A DNA stretch of 64,000 bases from an uncultured Thiotrichaceae bacterium (GCA_937925855.1 CALAMO010000025.1:1-64000); one strand, 5' to 3'. Counted from the first letter of the stretch, positions 37,032-45,867 are shown. Notes: generated from the sequence alone by a model not told the origin. Program-made: numbers and translations.

Positions 37032-37979
37032 ATGTTAGCGGCCACGGCGATTGCGGTTATCCGACAGCACAGCCTGTTCGCGATTGTGATGTTATTTGGT
37101 ATATACAGCCTGCTATCCGCCAGTATTTTTGTGGTGCTGGACGCCGTTGATGTCGCCTTTACCGAGGCCGCTGTGGGTGCAGGTATTTCTACCATGTTGA
37201 TGCTGGGTACGCTGGTGATCACCGGCCACCATGAGCGTACGCCAAAGCATGGCCCTGTACTGCCGCTGGTGGTGGTTATGCTGACAGGGGCTGTGCTGGT
37301 GTGGGGCACGCTGGATATGCCGCCGTTTGGCGCGGCAGATAATCCGGTGCACCAACACGTCGCGCCCCGCTATATCGAAGATTCGCCCCAGGAAGTGGGC
37401 ATCCCTAATATGGTCACTTCGGTGTTGGCGAGCTATCGGGCCTATGACACCATGGGGGAAGTCATCGTCGTGTTTGCGGCGCTGGTTGGCGTGCTGGCCT
37501 TAATCGGTATTCGTGAACAGAAATCACCGCGCCCAGTGTCTACGACCGATGATAAGCCGCCGCGCCCTGTGCTACAGGTGATGGCAAAGCTGTTGATTCC
37601 CTACATTATGATTTTTGCGCTGTATGTCCAGTTTCATGGGGAATACGGGCCGGGTGGTGGCTTTCAGGCCGGTGTTATTTTTGCTTCAGCGATTATTCTC
37701 TATGTGCTGACTTTTGGGCTAGATGATGCGTATGCGCTGGTTGCTCCCAGCGTGCTGCGTCCTTTGGCTGCGCTTGGGGTGCTGTTGTATGGTGGCACTG
37801 GAGTGGTCACTATGCTAATGGGTGGGACGTTTCTGAATTACAGTGTGTTGGCAGATGACCCGGTACAGGGCCAGCTATATGGCATTATTGCCATTGAGTT
37901 TGGCGTTGGTCTGACGGTGGCGACGGTGATGATGTTGATCTTTTATGCCTTCATTAGCCGAGGGGAGAAAGCCGCATGA
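37032..37979 (+). CDS. mrpB: Na+/H+ antiporter subunit B with MrpA C-terminal (MbhD/MbhE) domains
   Basis: A 315-residue fusion of the MrpA C-terminal domain (the helix DAVDVAFTEAAVGAGISTML is the MbhD/DUF4040 signature), an MbhE-like linker and the MnhB domain (LLIPYIMIFALYVQFHGEYGPGGGFQAG). It thereby supplies the part of MrpA missing from the shorter antiporter subunits further down. The frame is open back to 36987, and the sequence before this ATG (codons for E-A-L-I-T-T-V-L-F-T) looks like the missing start of the first helix. The true start may be the ATC at 36999 or CTG at 37008. Confidence 0.88.
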   Translation: MLAATAIAVIRQHSLFAIVMLFGIYSLLSASIFVVLDAVDVAFTEAAVGAGISTMLMLGTLVITGHHERTPKHGPVLPLVVVMLTGAVLVWGTLDMPPFGAADNPVHQHVAPRYIEDSPQEVGIPNMVTSVLASYRAYDTMGEVIVVFAALVGVLALIGIREQKSPRPVSTTDDKPPRPVLQVMAKLLIPYIMIFALYVQFHGEYGPGGGFQAGVIFASAIILYVLTFGLDDAYALVAPSVLRPLAALGVLLYGGTGVVTMLMGGTFLNYSVLADDPVQGQLYGIIAIEFGVGLTVATVMMLIFYAFISRGEKAA

Positions 37980-38368
37980 TGCTCGATTTCTTCGACCTCT
38001 ATAATTACTGGGTGGTTATTTTTCTGATGATGGCTGGTTTTTATACGCTTATCGCCTATGACAACCTGATTAAAAAAATTATTGGCCTGAATATTTTTCA
38101 AAGTGCGGTTTTCATGCTTTATATTTCAGTGGGTAAAGTCAGCGGTGGGAGCGAGCCAATCGCTGCGGATAATATCGAGCTGTATTCTAATCCACTGCCC
38201 CATGTGCTGATACTGACCGCGATTGTGGTCGGCGTGGCGACAACTGCGCTGGGCCTAGCGCTGACCATTCGAATTAAAGAAGCTTACGGCACCATCAATG
38301 AAAACGATATTGTGCAGATGAATCGGGATGCTGAAGCTGAGAAAGCACAGGAGTGGGGCCGGGAATGA
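37976..38368 (+). CDS. mrpC: Na+/H+ antiporter subunit C (MrpC/MnhC)
   Basis: A 130-residue NuoK-like subunit with three membrane helices (WVVIFLMMAGFYTLIAY, IIGLNIFQSAVFMLYIS, LILTAIVVGVATTALGLALTIRI) and the expected DPLPH-like segment SNPLPHVLILTAIVVG. It overlaps mrpB by four bases and mrpD by four bases, so the three are translationally coupled. Confidence 0.92.
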   Translation: MMLDFFDLYNYWVVIFLMMAGFYTLIAYDNLIKKIIGLNIFQSAVFMLYISVGKVSGGSEPIAADNIELYSNPLPHVLILTAIVVGVATTALGLALTIRIKEAYGTINENDIVQMNRDAEAEKAQEWGRE

Positions 38369-39843
38369 GCATGCATTTGCCTGCCTTACAGGTGATTATA
38401 CCGCTGCTGTTGGCAGCCGTGATCTTTCTATTTAATAACGCCCGTATTGCTTATATCGTCAGTGTAGCGGCGAGCTGGCTTTGCTTGGCGATTGCGATCC
38501 AACTCCTCCTCCTGGTGAACGACGGCTCGGTCATTGAGTATGCGTTTGGTGGCTGGGAACCGCCCTGGGGCATTGCTTATAATGTTGATCAGCTGAATGC
38601 GTTTGTGCTGGTGATTGTGTCAGGTATCGCGGCGATTATGTTCCCGTTTTCCTGGCGTAGTATTCAGGCTGAGATACCGGCGTCGCTGCACGTTTTGTTT
38701 TATACCGCGCTGCTGCTATGTCTGGCTGGTTTATTGGGTATGACGATTACTGGCGATGCCTTTAACTTCTTCGTGCTGCTGGAAATCTCCTCGCTGGCGA
38801 CATACACCCTGATTAGTTTGGGTAAGGATCGGCGTTCACTCAGTGCGGCTTTCCAGTATTTAATTATGGGCACCATTGGCGGCACATTTATTCTGCTGGG
38901 GGTGGGGCTGTTATATACCCTGACCGGCACCTTGAATATGGCTGATCTGGCGGAACGCATTGGGCCGTTACAGGCGTCGCGTACGCTCCAGGCTGCATTT
39001 GCCTTTCTGGTCGTCGGTATCGGCTTGAAGCTGGCGATGTTTCCGCTACATCTTTGGCTGCCCGGTGCTTATGCCACCGCGCCCTCGGTGGTGTCTGCCT
39101 TTTTGGCGGCGACGGCGACTAAGGTGGCGGTCTATGCACTGCTGCGCTTTATGTTCGGCGTGTTCGGCGCGGACTTTGCCTACGGTGAGATGCACGTCGA
39201 ACTCATGTTGGTATCACTCGCGCTGGTGTCGGTGCTATTTGCGTCGCTGATTGCGTTGTTGCAGCGTGGCGTTAAGCGCATGCTGGCGTACTCCTCACTG
39301 GCGCAGATCGGGTATATGCTGCTTGGGATTGGCTTGGCTAATGTCAGTGGCTTGACCGCAACCTTGCTGCATTTGTTTAACCATGCGCTGATGAAAGGCG
39401 TGCTGTTTCTGGCGTTGGCCATGGTTTTTTACCGTACCGGTGGTTCTTCCATGCGCCATATGAGTGGCTTGGGCAGGCAAATGCCCTGGACGATGGCCGC
39501 GTTTGTGGTCGGTGGTTTGAGTCTAATTGGGGTGCCGTTGACCGTGGGCTTTATTTCTAAGTGGTACCTGATTTTGGCGAGTATTGAACGCGGCTGGTGG
39601 CCGGTGACCGCAGTGATCCTGGTGGCTTCACTGATTGCGGTCATGTATATCTGGCGCGTGGTGGAGGTGGCCTACTTCAAGGAGCGCCCCGCCGACCTGC
39701 CCACTGTTAGTGAAGCCCCGCTGAGCCTACTACTGCCGACCTGGACGCTGGTGGCGGCTAATATTTACTTCGGTATTAACGCCTCTGTCACCACGGGGAT
39801 TGCGCAAAATGTGGCGCAGACTCTGCTCGGAGGTGTGCAATGA
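38365..39843 (+). CDS. mrpD: Na+/H+ antiporter subunit D (MrpD/MnhD), proton-conducting
   Basis: A 492-residue NuoN/M-type antiporter subunit with about fourteen predicted helices. The family core is visible (FNFFVLLEISSLATYTLISLG with the essential glutamate, GIGLKLAMFPLHLWLPGAYATAPS with its lysine and histidine, LAYSSLAQIGYMLLG, LFNHALMKGVLFLALA). I choose the ATG at 38365, which overlaps the mrpC stop, over an upstream GTG at 38353. Confidence 0.92.
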   Translation: MSMHLPALQVIIPLLLAAVIFLFNNARIAYIVSVAASWLCLAIAIQLLLLVNDGSVIEYAFGGWEPPWGIAYNVDQLNAFVLVIVSGIAAIMFPFSWRSIQAEIPASLHVLFYTALLLCLAGLLGMTITGDAFNFFVLLEISSLATYTLISLGKDRRSLSAAFQYLIMGTIGGTFILLGVGLLYTLTGTLNMADLAERIGPLQASRTLQAAFAFLVVGIGLKLAMFPLHLWLPGAYATAPSVVSAFLAATATKVAVYALLRFMFGVFGADFAYGEMHVELMLVSLALVSVLFASLIALLQRGVKRMLAYSSLAQIGYMLLGIGLANVSGLTATLLHLFNHALMKGVLFLALAMVFYRTGGSSMRHMSGLGRQMPWTMAAFVVGGLSLIGVPLTVGFISKWYLILASIERGWWPVTAVILVASLIAVMYIWRVVEVAYFKERPADLPTVSEAPLSLLLPTWTLVAANIYFGINASVTTGIAQNVAQTLLGGVQ

Positions 39844-41306
39844 TACCGCTTGATCAGCTGTTGCCACTGGCCGTGTTTGTGCCGCTGCTGGGAGCGGTGG
39901 GGATCTGGCTCTTTGGGTACGCGCCGAATATTCGCGAAGGGGCGACGCTGTTAACATCACTGGTCTTGCTGCTGGTGGTGGGCGGGTTATTGCCTGCCGT
40001 GCTGGCGGGTGAGCGTCCAACTTGGCTGCTGGTGGAGATGTTGCCGGGGCTAGAGCTGAAGTTTGTGCTGGAACCCCTGGGGATGCTGTTCGCTGGGGTG
40101 GCTGCGCTGCTGTGGCCGGTGGCTTCACTGTATTCTATCGGCTACATGCGCGGTAATAATGAGCAGCATCAGACGCGCTTCTATCTGTTTTTTGCTATCG
40201 CGATTGCTGCCTCTATGGGCATTGCTTTCGCCGGTAACTTAATCACCTTGTTTGTGTTCTATGAAATACTCACGCTGTCGACCTATCCGCTGGTAACGCA
40301 TAAAGGTAATGCTGATGCGCTCAAAGCGGGACGGGTGTATATGGGGATTTTGCTGGCGACTTCGGTGGGCCTGTTATTACCCGCGATTATTTGGACGTGG
40401 CAGGTGGCGGGCACGACTGATTTCGCGGCGGGCGGTATTATCGCTGATAAGCTCGGTGGTCCTATGCTTACTGTGCTGGGCTTTCTGTTTATCTACGGTA
40501 TCGGTAAGGCGGCGCTGATGCCGATGCAACGCTGGCTCCCCGCTGCCATGGTTGCACCAACGCCAGTTAGTGCCCTATTGCACGCCGTTGCGGTGGTAAA
40601 AGCTGGCGTCTTTAGTGTGGTGAAGGTCGTGGTTTATATCCTGGGCGTCGATACCCTAGCCGCTGCGCCGGGGATTGAATGGCTGCTGTATATTGCCGGT
40701 TTCACGATTGTGGCGGCGTCGACCATTGCCCTGCGACAGGATAATCTGAAGCGCCGTTTGGCCTATTCGACGATTAGCCAGTTGTCCTACGTGATCATGG
40801 CGGCGATGATTTTGGCGCCTATCTCTATTGTCGGGGCCGCGTTGCATATTGTGGCGCACGCTTTTGGCAAGATTACGCTGTTTTTTGCGGCTGGGGCCAT
40901 TTATACCGCAGCGCATAAAACCAAGGTGAGTGAACTCAATGGGATCGGCCATCGCATGCCGTGGACAATGGGGGCGTTTACGATTGGCGCACTGTCTATG
41001 ATCGGTGTGCCGCCTGCGGTGGGCTTTATTTCCAAATGGTATATTCTGATGGGGGCGTTTCAGGCCGAACAGAGGGTGGCCGTCGCGGTGATCATACTGT
41101 CGACCTTATTAAATGCGGCCTATTTCATGCCGATTATTTATGCTGCGTTTTTCAAAGCGCCTGCGCCTGGCGACCAACAGGTACACGGGGAGGCGCCGCT
41201 GCCAATTGTGCTCGCCTTAAGCGTGACCGCCGCCGCAACGCTGATCTTATTTTTATTCCCAGAAGTACCGTTTGCATTAGCGCAGGCGATTGGAGTGCAG
41301 CCATGA
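39840..41306 (+). CDS. proton-conducting antiporter subunit (MrpD/NuoL-like), second copy
   Basis: A 488-residue polytopic subunit homologous to MrpD (LITLFVFYEILTLSTYPLVTH with the conserved Glu, AALMPMQRWLPAAMVAPTPVSALLHAVAVVKAG, LAYSTISQLSYVIMAAM, HIVAHAFGKITLFFAAG). Compared with full MrpA it lacks the C-terminal MbhD/MnhB part, which is instead present in the mrpB product of this operon. It starts in a 4-base overlap with mrpD and ends in a 4-base overlap with the next small gene. Confidence 0.9.
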   Translation: MIPLDQLLPLAVFVPLLGAVGIWLFGYAPNIREGATLLTSLVLLLVVGGLLPAVLAGERPTWLLVEMLPGLELKFVLEPLGMLFAGVAALLWPVASLYSIGYMRGNNEQHQTRFYLFFAIAIAASMGIAFAGNLITLFVFYEILTLSTYPLVTHKGNADALKAGRVYMGILLATSVGLLLPAIIWTWQVAGTTDFAAGGIIADKLGGPMLTVLGFLFIYGIGKAALMPMQRWLPAAMVAPTPVSALLHAVAVVKAGVFSVVKVVVYILGVDTLAAAPGIEWLLYIAGFTIVAASTIALRQDNLKRRLAYSTISQLSYVIMAAMILAPISIVGAALHIVAHAFGKITLFFAAGAIYTAAHKTKVSELNGIGHRMPWTMGAFTIGALSMIGVPPAVGFISKWYILMGAFQAEQRVAVAVIILSTLLNAAYFMPIIYAAFFKAPAPGDQQVHGEAPLPIVLALSVTAAATLILFLFPEVPFALAQAIGVQP

Positions 41307-41578
41307 GCGCGAGTGGTAATCAACGAAGTAGGCCATCGCCATCGCGCTGGTCTAAGCGCCGCACCCGCTGGCTGATCGTGGCCGTTTTGCTGGCTTTGGC
41401 GATCGTGCCGGAGTTTTTTGTAACGCACTATGCGCATTTTGAGTCCTTGGGTATTGAGCTCGACGCCCGCTTTGGGTTTTATGCCTGGTATAGCTTCTTC
41501 GCCTGTGGGGCGATGATAGCGATCGCTAAGCTGCTGGGGATTTTTTTAAAACGCCGGGATAGCTACTACGATGAGTGA
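41303..41578 (+). CDS. small membrane protein of the Mrp operon, 91 aa
   Basis: A 91-residue protein with a basic N-terminus, two hydrophobic helices (WLIVAVLLALAIVPEFFV and FYAWYSFFACGAMIAIAKLLG) and a charged tail. The ATGA overlap with the preceding antiporter gene makes it a true part of the operon. I know of similar small proteins in gammaproteobacterial Mrp-like clusters but not of an assigned role. It probably is a structural subunit. A longer in-frame extension upstream runs inside the previous gene and is not used. Confidence 0.75.
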   Translation: MSASGNQRSRPSPSRWSKRRTRWLIVAVLLALAIVPEFFVTHYAHFESLGIELDARFGFYAWYSFFACGAMIAIAKLLGIFLKRRDSYYDE

Positions 41579-41629
41579 ATGCTTGATGTGTCAGTCGTGG
41601 GCTTATCGGTCTGGGAGTGAAGTGGTTTT

Positions 41630-43366
41630 ATGCAGCTAGATGGGTTTATGTTACCTCCTGGTCTGATTCTGATCCTAGGGGCGTTTATCTTACCGCAGGT
41701 CGAAGGCCGGGTGCGGCACGCGCTGTTGCTTGCACTGCCGCTGCTGACGCTCCTAATGGTTTGGCTGATCCCACATGGCAGCCACTTAACGCTGGGGCTG
41801 ATGGAATATGAACTGGAACCGCTGCGTTCCAGTGCAGAGGGGCGTTTATTCGCGACGGTCTTTGCGGTAGCGGCTTTTGCGGGTGGCTGGTATGCGCTGA
41901 ACAAGGCGACGCTATTAGAGCTGAGCGCGGCATTTTTCTATGCAGGTTCCGCCATTGGGGTGACGTTTGCAGGTGATTTAATCACGCTGTTTATTTACTG
42001 GGAGCTGATGGCGTTGGGTTCGACGCTGGTGCTGTGGGCCAACGGCAAGCAAAATCCGCGAGCTTACCCCGCTAGCATGCGTTATCTACTGGTACATCTG
42101 TGCGGTGGTGTGGTGTTGATGGCGGGTATCGCCGGGCATGTCTACGCAACGGGTTCGATTGCATTTAGCAGTATGACCATGACGGATGGTCTTGCCAAAT
42201 GGCTGATCTTGGCCGGATTCCTGGTGAATGTAGGTGCGCCGCCGCTGTCCGCCTGGATTGCGGATGCTTATCCCGAAGCTAGTCCTAGCGGCATGGTTTT
42301 TCTATCGGCTTTTACCACGAAAACGGCAGTTTTCGTCCTCATCGTGGGCTTTCCAGGGACGGAGATACTGATCTACATCGGCCTGTATATGGTGTTCTAC
42401 GGTATTGTATATGGACTGCTGGAAAATAATCTGCGCCGTCTCATGGCTTACAGTATTGTTAGCCAGGTCGGCTTTATGGTAACGGCGGTTGGTATCGGCA
42501 CCGAGCTGGCGCTTAATGGTGCGGCGGCGCATGCTTTTGCGCATATTATTTACAAGGCCCTGCTGCTGATGTCGGCGGGTAGCGTGCTGCTAATGACGGG
42601 TAAGCGTCACTGCACCGACCTCGGCGGCTTGTTTAAGCATATGCCGATAACGGCCATCGCCGGTATCACGGGTGCGCTGGCGATTTCAGCTTTTCCATTT
42701 ACCTCGGGCTTTGTGACGAAATCGCTGGAAACGGCGGCGGCCTATCAGTTTGCGGCCACGGCGAGTGATCCTATGCTACTCGTATGGGTGTGGTTTTTAT
42801 TGACGGCGGCGTCCGCAGGGTCATTCTTATACGTCGGGCTGAAGTTTCCCTGGTTTGTGTTTTTCAATAAGGATGCTGGCCTGCGCCCGACCGATCCAGC
42901 GCCGCATATGCAATATGCCATGTGGTTTTTTGCGTTTCTGTGTATTGCACTTGGCGTGTTTCCTGAGGCTTTATACGCCATCTTGCCGTATCAAAATGAT
43001 CTGCTGGCCCAGCCAAAAAGCTATCAGCAATACACCGCCAGCCATCTGCTAAGTCAGTTTCAACTGCTGTTATTTGCGGGTTTAGCCTTTTTTGCGCTGC
43101 TGCCGCTGCTTAAACAGACGCTGACCATTAGCCTGGACGTTGACTGGATTTATCGGCGTCTGTTTAAAGTGCTTGGGCAGGAGTTCACGTTTAAGGTCGG
43201 GGATTTAGGCGGTAAAACTGAAGCTAAAATTCATGGGCGAATTAAGCGCTTAATCGCCCATATGCACGGGCCATCTGGCCCAAGGATCCACTGGCCCAGC
43301 GGGTTTATGGTGCTGTGGGTGGCGGTATTACTGGTTGGTGCGTTGGGGTTGTATTATTTACGCTAG
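41630..43366 (+). CDS. proton-conducting antiporter subunit (MrpD/NuoL-like), third copy
   Basis: A 578-residue antiporter-like subunit, the last of the operon. It has the family core (LITLFIYWELMALGSTLVLWA with the essential Glu, LVNVGAPPLSAWIADAYPEASPSG, MAYSIVSQVGFMVTAVGIG, HAFAHIIYKALLLMSAGSVLL) and a longer C-terminal part with a soluble loop (KTEAKIHGRIKRLIAHMHG) before a final helix. Three MrpD-like subunits in one operon are unusual for the textbook seven-gene Mrp system but I recall this layout in gammaproteobacteria. A weak ribosome site precedes the ATG at 41630. Confidence 0.88.
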   Translation: MQLDGFMLPPGLILILGAFILPQVEGRVRHALLLALPLLTLLMVWLIPHGSHLTLGLMEYELEPLRSSAEGRLFATVFAVAAFAGGWYALNKATLLELSAAFFYAGSAIGVTFAGDLITLFIYWELMALGSTLVLWANGKQNPRAYPASMRYLLVHLCGGVVLMAGIAGHVYATGSIAFSSMTMTDGLAKWLILAGFLVNVGAPPLSAWIADAYPEASPSGMVFLSAFTTKTAVFVLIVGFPGTEILIYIGLYMVFYGIVYGLLENNLRRLMAYSIVSQVGFMVTAVGIGTELALNGAAAHAFAHIIYKALLLMSAGSVLLMTGKRHCTDLGGLFKHMPITAIAGITGALAISAFPFTSGFVTKSLETAAAYQFAATASDPMLLVWVWFLLTAASAGSFLYVGLKFPWFVFFNKDAGLRPTDPAPHMQYAMWFFAFLCIALGVFPEALYAILPYQNDLLAQPKSYQQYTASHLLSQFQLLLFAGLAFFALLPLLKQTLTISLDVDWIYRRLFKVLGQEFTFKVGDLGGKTEAKIHGRIKRLIAHMHGPSGPRIHWPSGFMVLWVAVLLVGALGLYYLR

Positions 43367-43540
43367 TGCTATTGTTTGAATGCCTAGACGAGTCCGCAGG
43401 CTATATTCATCATAGAATGTGAGCTAACGACCGGTGCGTAAAATTGGGAATTGTAATGAGTCATCTATTCCTAAAAAGGATATTTCGGATACTCCGTGTT
43501 GTGGGTGGGGCAACCCTGTGCTTTCCCGGCTTAGGCGACC

Positions 43541-43996
43541 TTAAAGCGCGGCGGGTATGACCGCATCCACCGCAATTTCTACCATCATGCCCGGTGTTGT
43601 CAGTCCGGCTTCCACACCAGCAGTCACTGGATTAATGCCGCGAAACACTTCGCCGTGTGCGCGCACAAAATCAGCGCCGCCCGCCGCCATATCGCTTAGG
43701 TACACCGTGGTGCGCACCACATGCTTGAGTTCGGCATCGACCTCAGCCATTGCTTCCTCAATGCGGCGCAGAATATAAAGTGTCTGCGCATAAGTATCGC
43801 CCGGCGCATGGAGCTGACCACTCGGTTCAATGGCGGTGGTACCGGCTACATACACGAGTGGCCCAACGCGCTTCACCCTGGAATAGCTGCCGATTGCCTC
43901 AAAGCGGCCACCGCTGAAAACCGTGCTAATGGCTACGCCGGATTCCTCGGTAGTTTCAGTATGCAGTGGCGCCGCTGTTGCGCTTGCCGGTTTCAT
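43541..43996 (-). CDS. Rid (YjgF/YER057c) family protein, BMC-associated, lacks catalytic Arg
   Basis: Last gene of the BMC operon; a 151-residue Rid-superfamily protein (RVGPLVYVAGTTAIEPSG, HVVRTTVYLSDMAAGGADFVRAH, VEAGLTTPGMMVEIAVDAV). Canonical RidA enzymes use Arg105 in the FPARSCVEV segment to hydrolyse reactive enamines/imines. The matching segment here is NPVTAGVEAG, with threonine in place of that arginine. It therefore belongs to a Rid subgroup of uncertain activity. An N-terminal extension of about 20 residues (KPASATAAPLHTETTEESG) precedes the fold and might aid packaging. It overlaps the malate dehydrogenase gene by four bases. Confidence 0.85.
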   Translation of the reverse strand: MKPASATAAPLHTETTEESGVAISTVFSGGRFEAIGSYSRVKRVGPLVYVAGTTAIEPSGQLHAPGDTYAQTLYILRRIEEAMAEVDAELKHVVRTTVYLSDMAAGGADFVRAHGEVFRGINPVTAGVEAGLTTPGMMVEIAVDAVIPAAL

Positions 43997-45180
43997 TGGG
44001 CAGCCCCTAGGCGCACTTTAATGGCAGCCGCAGCCTGTTGCAGTTGGCTCAGTTCCTGTGCGGACAGGGGGAGTTCTTCCACCACGAGCAGGCCAGACTG
44101 ACCCAAGTGGCAGGGCACGCCCAGTACGACGTCATCAATACCGTATTCACCTTCTAGCAGCACAGAGACCGGCACCGTGCCGATACGCGCACTGCGAATA
44201 TGGTCAATCACCTCAATACAGGCATGGGCTGGCGCAATGGTTGCTGAGCCGGTTTTTTTGAGCTGTACGACCTGACCGCCGCCGCCAATCGCCGCTTGCA
44301 CGCACTGCTGAATTTGTTCCGGGTTCAGCCAGGCATCCAGTGGCCGTCCTTTAATGCGTGAATGTGACACAATCGGTGCCATTTCTGCACCATGTGAGCC
44401 TAGTGTTAGCGCCTCCACATCGCGTACTTCAACGCCAGCAGCCAGCGCCAGTGCCGTGCGAAACCGACTGGTATCTAGCGTGCCCGCCATCCCCAGCACC
44501 TGCTGGCGGGGAAAACCGGTGACGTCCAACATGGCCTGTGTCATTTCATCCAGCGGGTTGGTGATGACAATAACAATCGCCTGTGGCGCGTGCGTGGCAA
44601 TGGCACTGCCGGTGCTGTGAATAATGCGCTGATTAATGTCGATCAAATCGGCCCGTGTCATTCCAGGGCCACGGGCACGACCAGCACTGACGACCACAAT
44701 ATCGGCGCCAGCAACCAACGATAAGTGAGTGCCGCCCTCGGTTCGACTGCGTGAGCGACTCACGCCTGCGGCGTGGTTTAAATCCAACGCGGTCGACTCG
44801 GCTAAGCCGGGTGCAATATCAATCAGACTGATTTGTTCCGCCATATCCCGGTTAGCGGCGAGGTGGGCGATGTTGGTTCCGACGCCGCCTGCGCCGATCA
44901 GTGCCAGTTTGCCTATCCGCATTGGAGTACGTGCCGTCACCTGTTTGGGGGCGACCCAGCGTGGACTGCGTCGCCATAAGGCACGCCGAGCGGCGGTTGC
45001 ACCATCCGTGACAACTGGGGCGGGGCGCTCAAATGGCCCAAGTTCTAGCCGGATACCTAGACGCTCGGCCATTTCCTGAGCTTCGGTGGTGACAATATCA
45101 TCGGGCAGAATTTCCACCCGGCGGCGGGCGCGGTCGCGCGCTGCGATAATGTGTTCGGCGGCTATAAGTCGGCGCGGCAT
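43993..45180 (-). CDS. malate/lactate dehydrogenase with EutQ-like N-terminal domain (BMC-associated)
   Basis: A 395-residue fusion. Residues 1-50 (PRRLIAAEHIIAARDRARRR and then DDIVTTEAQEMAERLGIRLE) resemble the start of EutQ (KLITANDIRAA and IITPEAREVAELLG), a BMC protein. A linker follows. From residue ~90 comes an NAD-dependent dehydrogenase: LIGAGGVGTNIAHLAA, an aspartate in SLIDIAPG favouring NAD, the substrate arginines in GRARGPGMTRADLIDIN, ITNPLDEMTQ, MAGTLDTSRFR and the catalytic histidine in LGSHGAEMAP. The first of those arginines points to malate/oxaloacetate rather than lactate. It probably reoxidises NADH inside the shell. Confidence 0.85.
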   Translation of the reverse strand: MPRRLIAAEHIIAARDRARRRVEILPDDIVTTEAQEMAERLGIRLELGPFERPAPVVTDGATAARRALWRRSPRWVAPKQVTARTPMRIGKLALIGAGGVGTNIAHLAANRDMAEQISLIDIAPGLAESTALDLNHAAGVSRSRSRTEGGTHLSLVAGADIVVVSAGRARGPGMTRADLIDINQRIIHSTGSAIATHAPQAIVIVITNPLDEMTQAMLDVTGFPRQQVLGMAGTLDTSRFRTALALAAGVEVRDVEALTLGSHGAEMAPIVSHSRIKGRPLDAWLNPEQIQQCVQAAIGGGGQVVQLKKTGSATIAPAHACIEVIDHIRSARIGTVPVSVLLEGEYGIDDVVLGVPCHLGQSGLLVVEELPLSAQELSQLQQAAAAIKVRLGAAQ

Positions 45181-45244
45181 GCGATAAACCCTCTAACGTG
45201 CTGCGGTTTTCTGCTGCATTGGCGGTAGCGACACAAGACGCCCG

Positions 45245-45865
45245 TCATGCACTTTTCCCTTCGATGGCTTCAATCGCCTGCGTCGCAGCGACTATCGCAG
45301 TTTTGACATTCTCTTCATCCCCACAAATAAAAAGTCGCCCAAAGCGACCCACAGCGCGCACCTCTACAATATCGATGTCCGCCGATTTTTCCGCTTCATT
45401 CGTCGCAATAGCGATATAAGCCGCCGGTGCGCATTCCACAATCCCAACCGTTTGTCCCGGCACAATGAGTGCGCCTTTGCGCCACTTATTGAGCAGTTGT
45501 GCCTGATAAGGCTCGATGCTGGTAATAATCTGGGTGGAAGCCATCTCGGGTTTAATCCGATCTGCTAGGGATTGGCCCAGCTCAGCCAGAATGGCCTCTC
45601 GTGCCGCAGTGACTTCTGCGTTGGAGTGCGAGCGCAGGATAAAAAAGCCAAATTCGCGCTCAACAATCTGTGAGGTGGTTTCGACCGAGCTGGCTTTCAG
45701 TGCCCGATCAATCAGGGTGAAAACCCCATTTCCCGGTGCGAACTCACCGATTAGCACCGTATCGCCTGCCATGGGAATAGAGCCTTGCACGGTTGCACCA
45801 TTGTAAGCCGCAAACTTAGGCTGAAGGTTGTCGATTTGTAGTAGTGCGCGAATGGTAATCGCCAT
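45245..45865 (-). CDS. BMC-T (tandem-domain) microcompartment shell protein
   Basis: A 206-residue protein with two fused BMC domains, forming pseudohexameric trimers in microcompartment shells. Domain one runs to about residue 100 (ALLQIDNLQPKFAAYNG, EFGFFILRSHSNAEVTAARE); domain two follows (ALIVPGQTVGIVECAPAAYIAIATNEAEKSADIDI, GRFGRLFICGDEENVKTAIVAA). Trimers of this class often carry larger pores that pass cofactors or bigger metabolites. It starts two bases after the aldehyde dehydrogenase stop on the same strand, inside the operon. It is the only BMC-T gene present. Confidence 0.92.
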   Translation of the reverse strand: MAITIRALLQIDNLQPKFAAYNGATVQGSIPMAGDTVLIGEFAPGNGVFTLIDRALKASSVETTSQIVEREFGFFILRSHSNAEVTAAREAILAELGQSLADRIKPEMASTQIITSIEPYQAQLLNKWRKGALIVPGQTVGIVECAPAAYIAIATNEAEKSADIDIVEVRAVGRFGRLFICGDEENVKTAIVAATQAIEAIEGKSA

Positions 45866-45867
45866 AA

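Noticed and set aside
40961-41302. Extension of the 91-residue Mrp-operon protein into the preceding gene
   Set aside because: The extension is an out-of-frame reading of the antiporter gene; the ATGA overlap at 41303 is the natural start.
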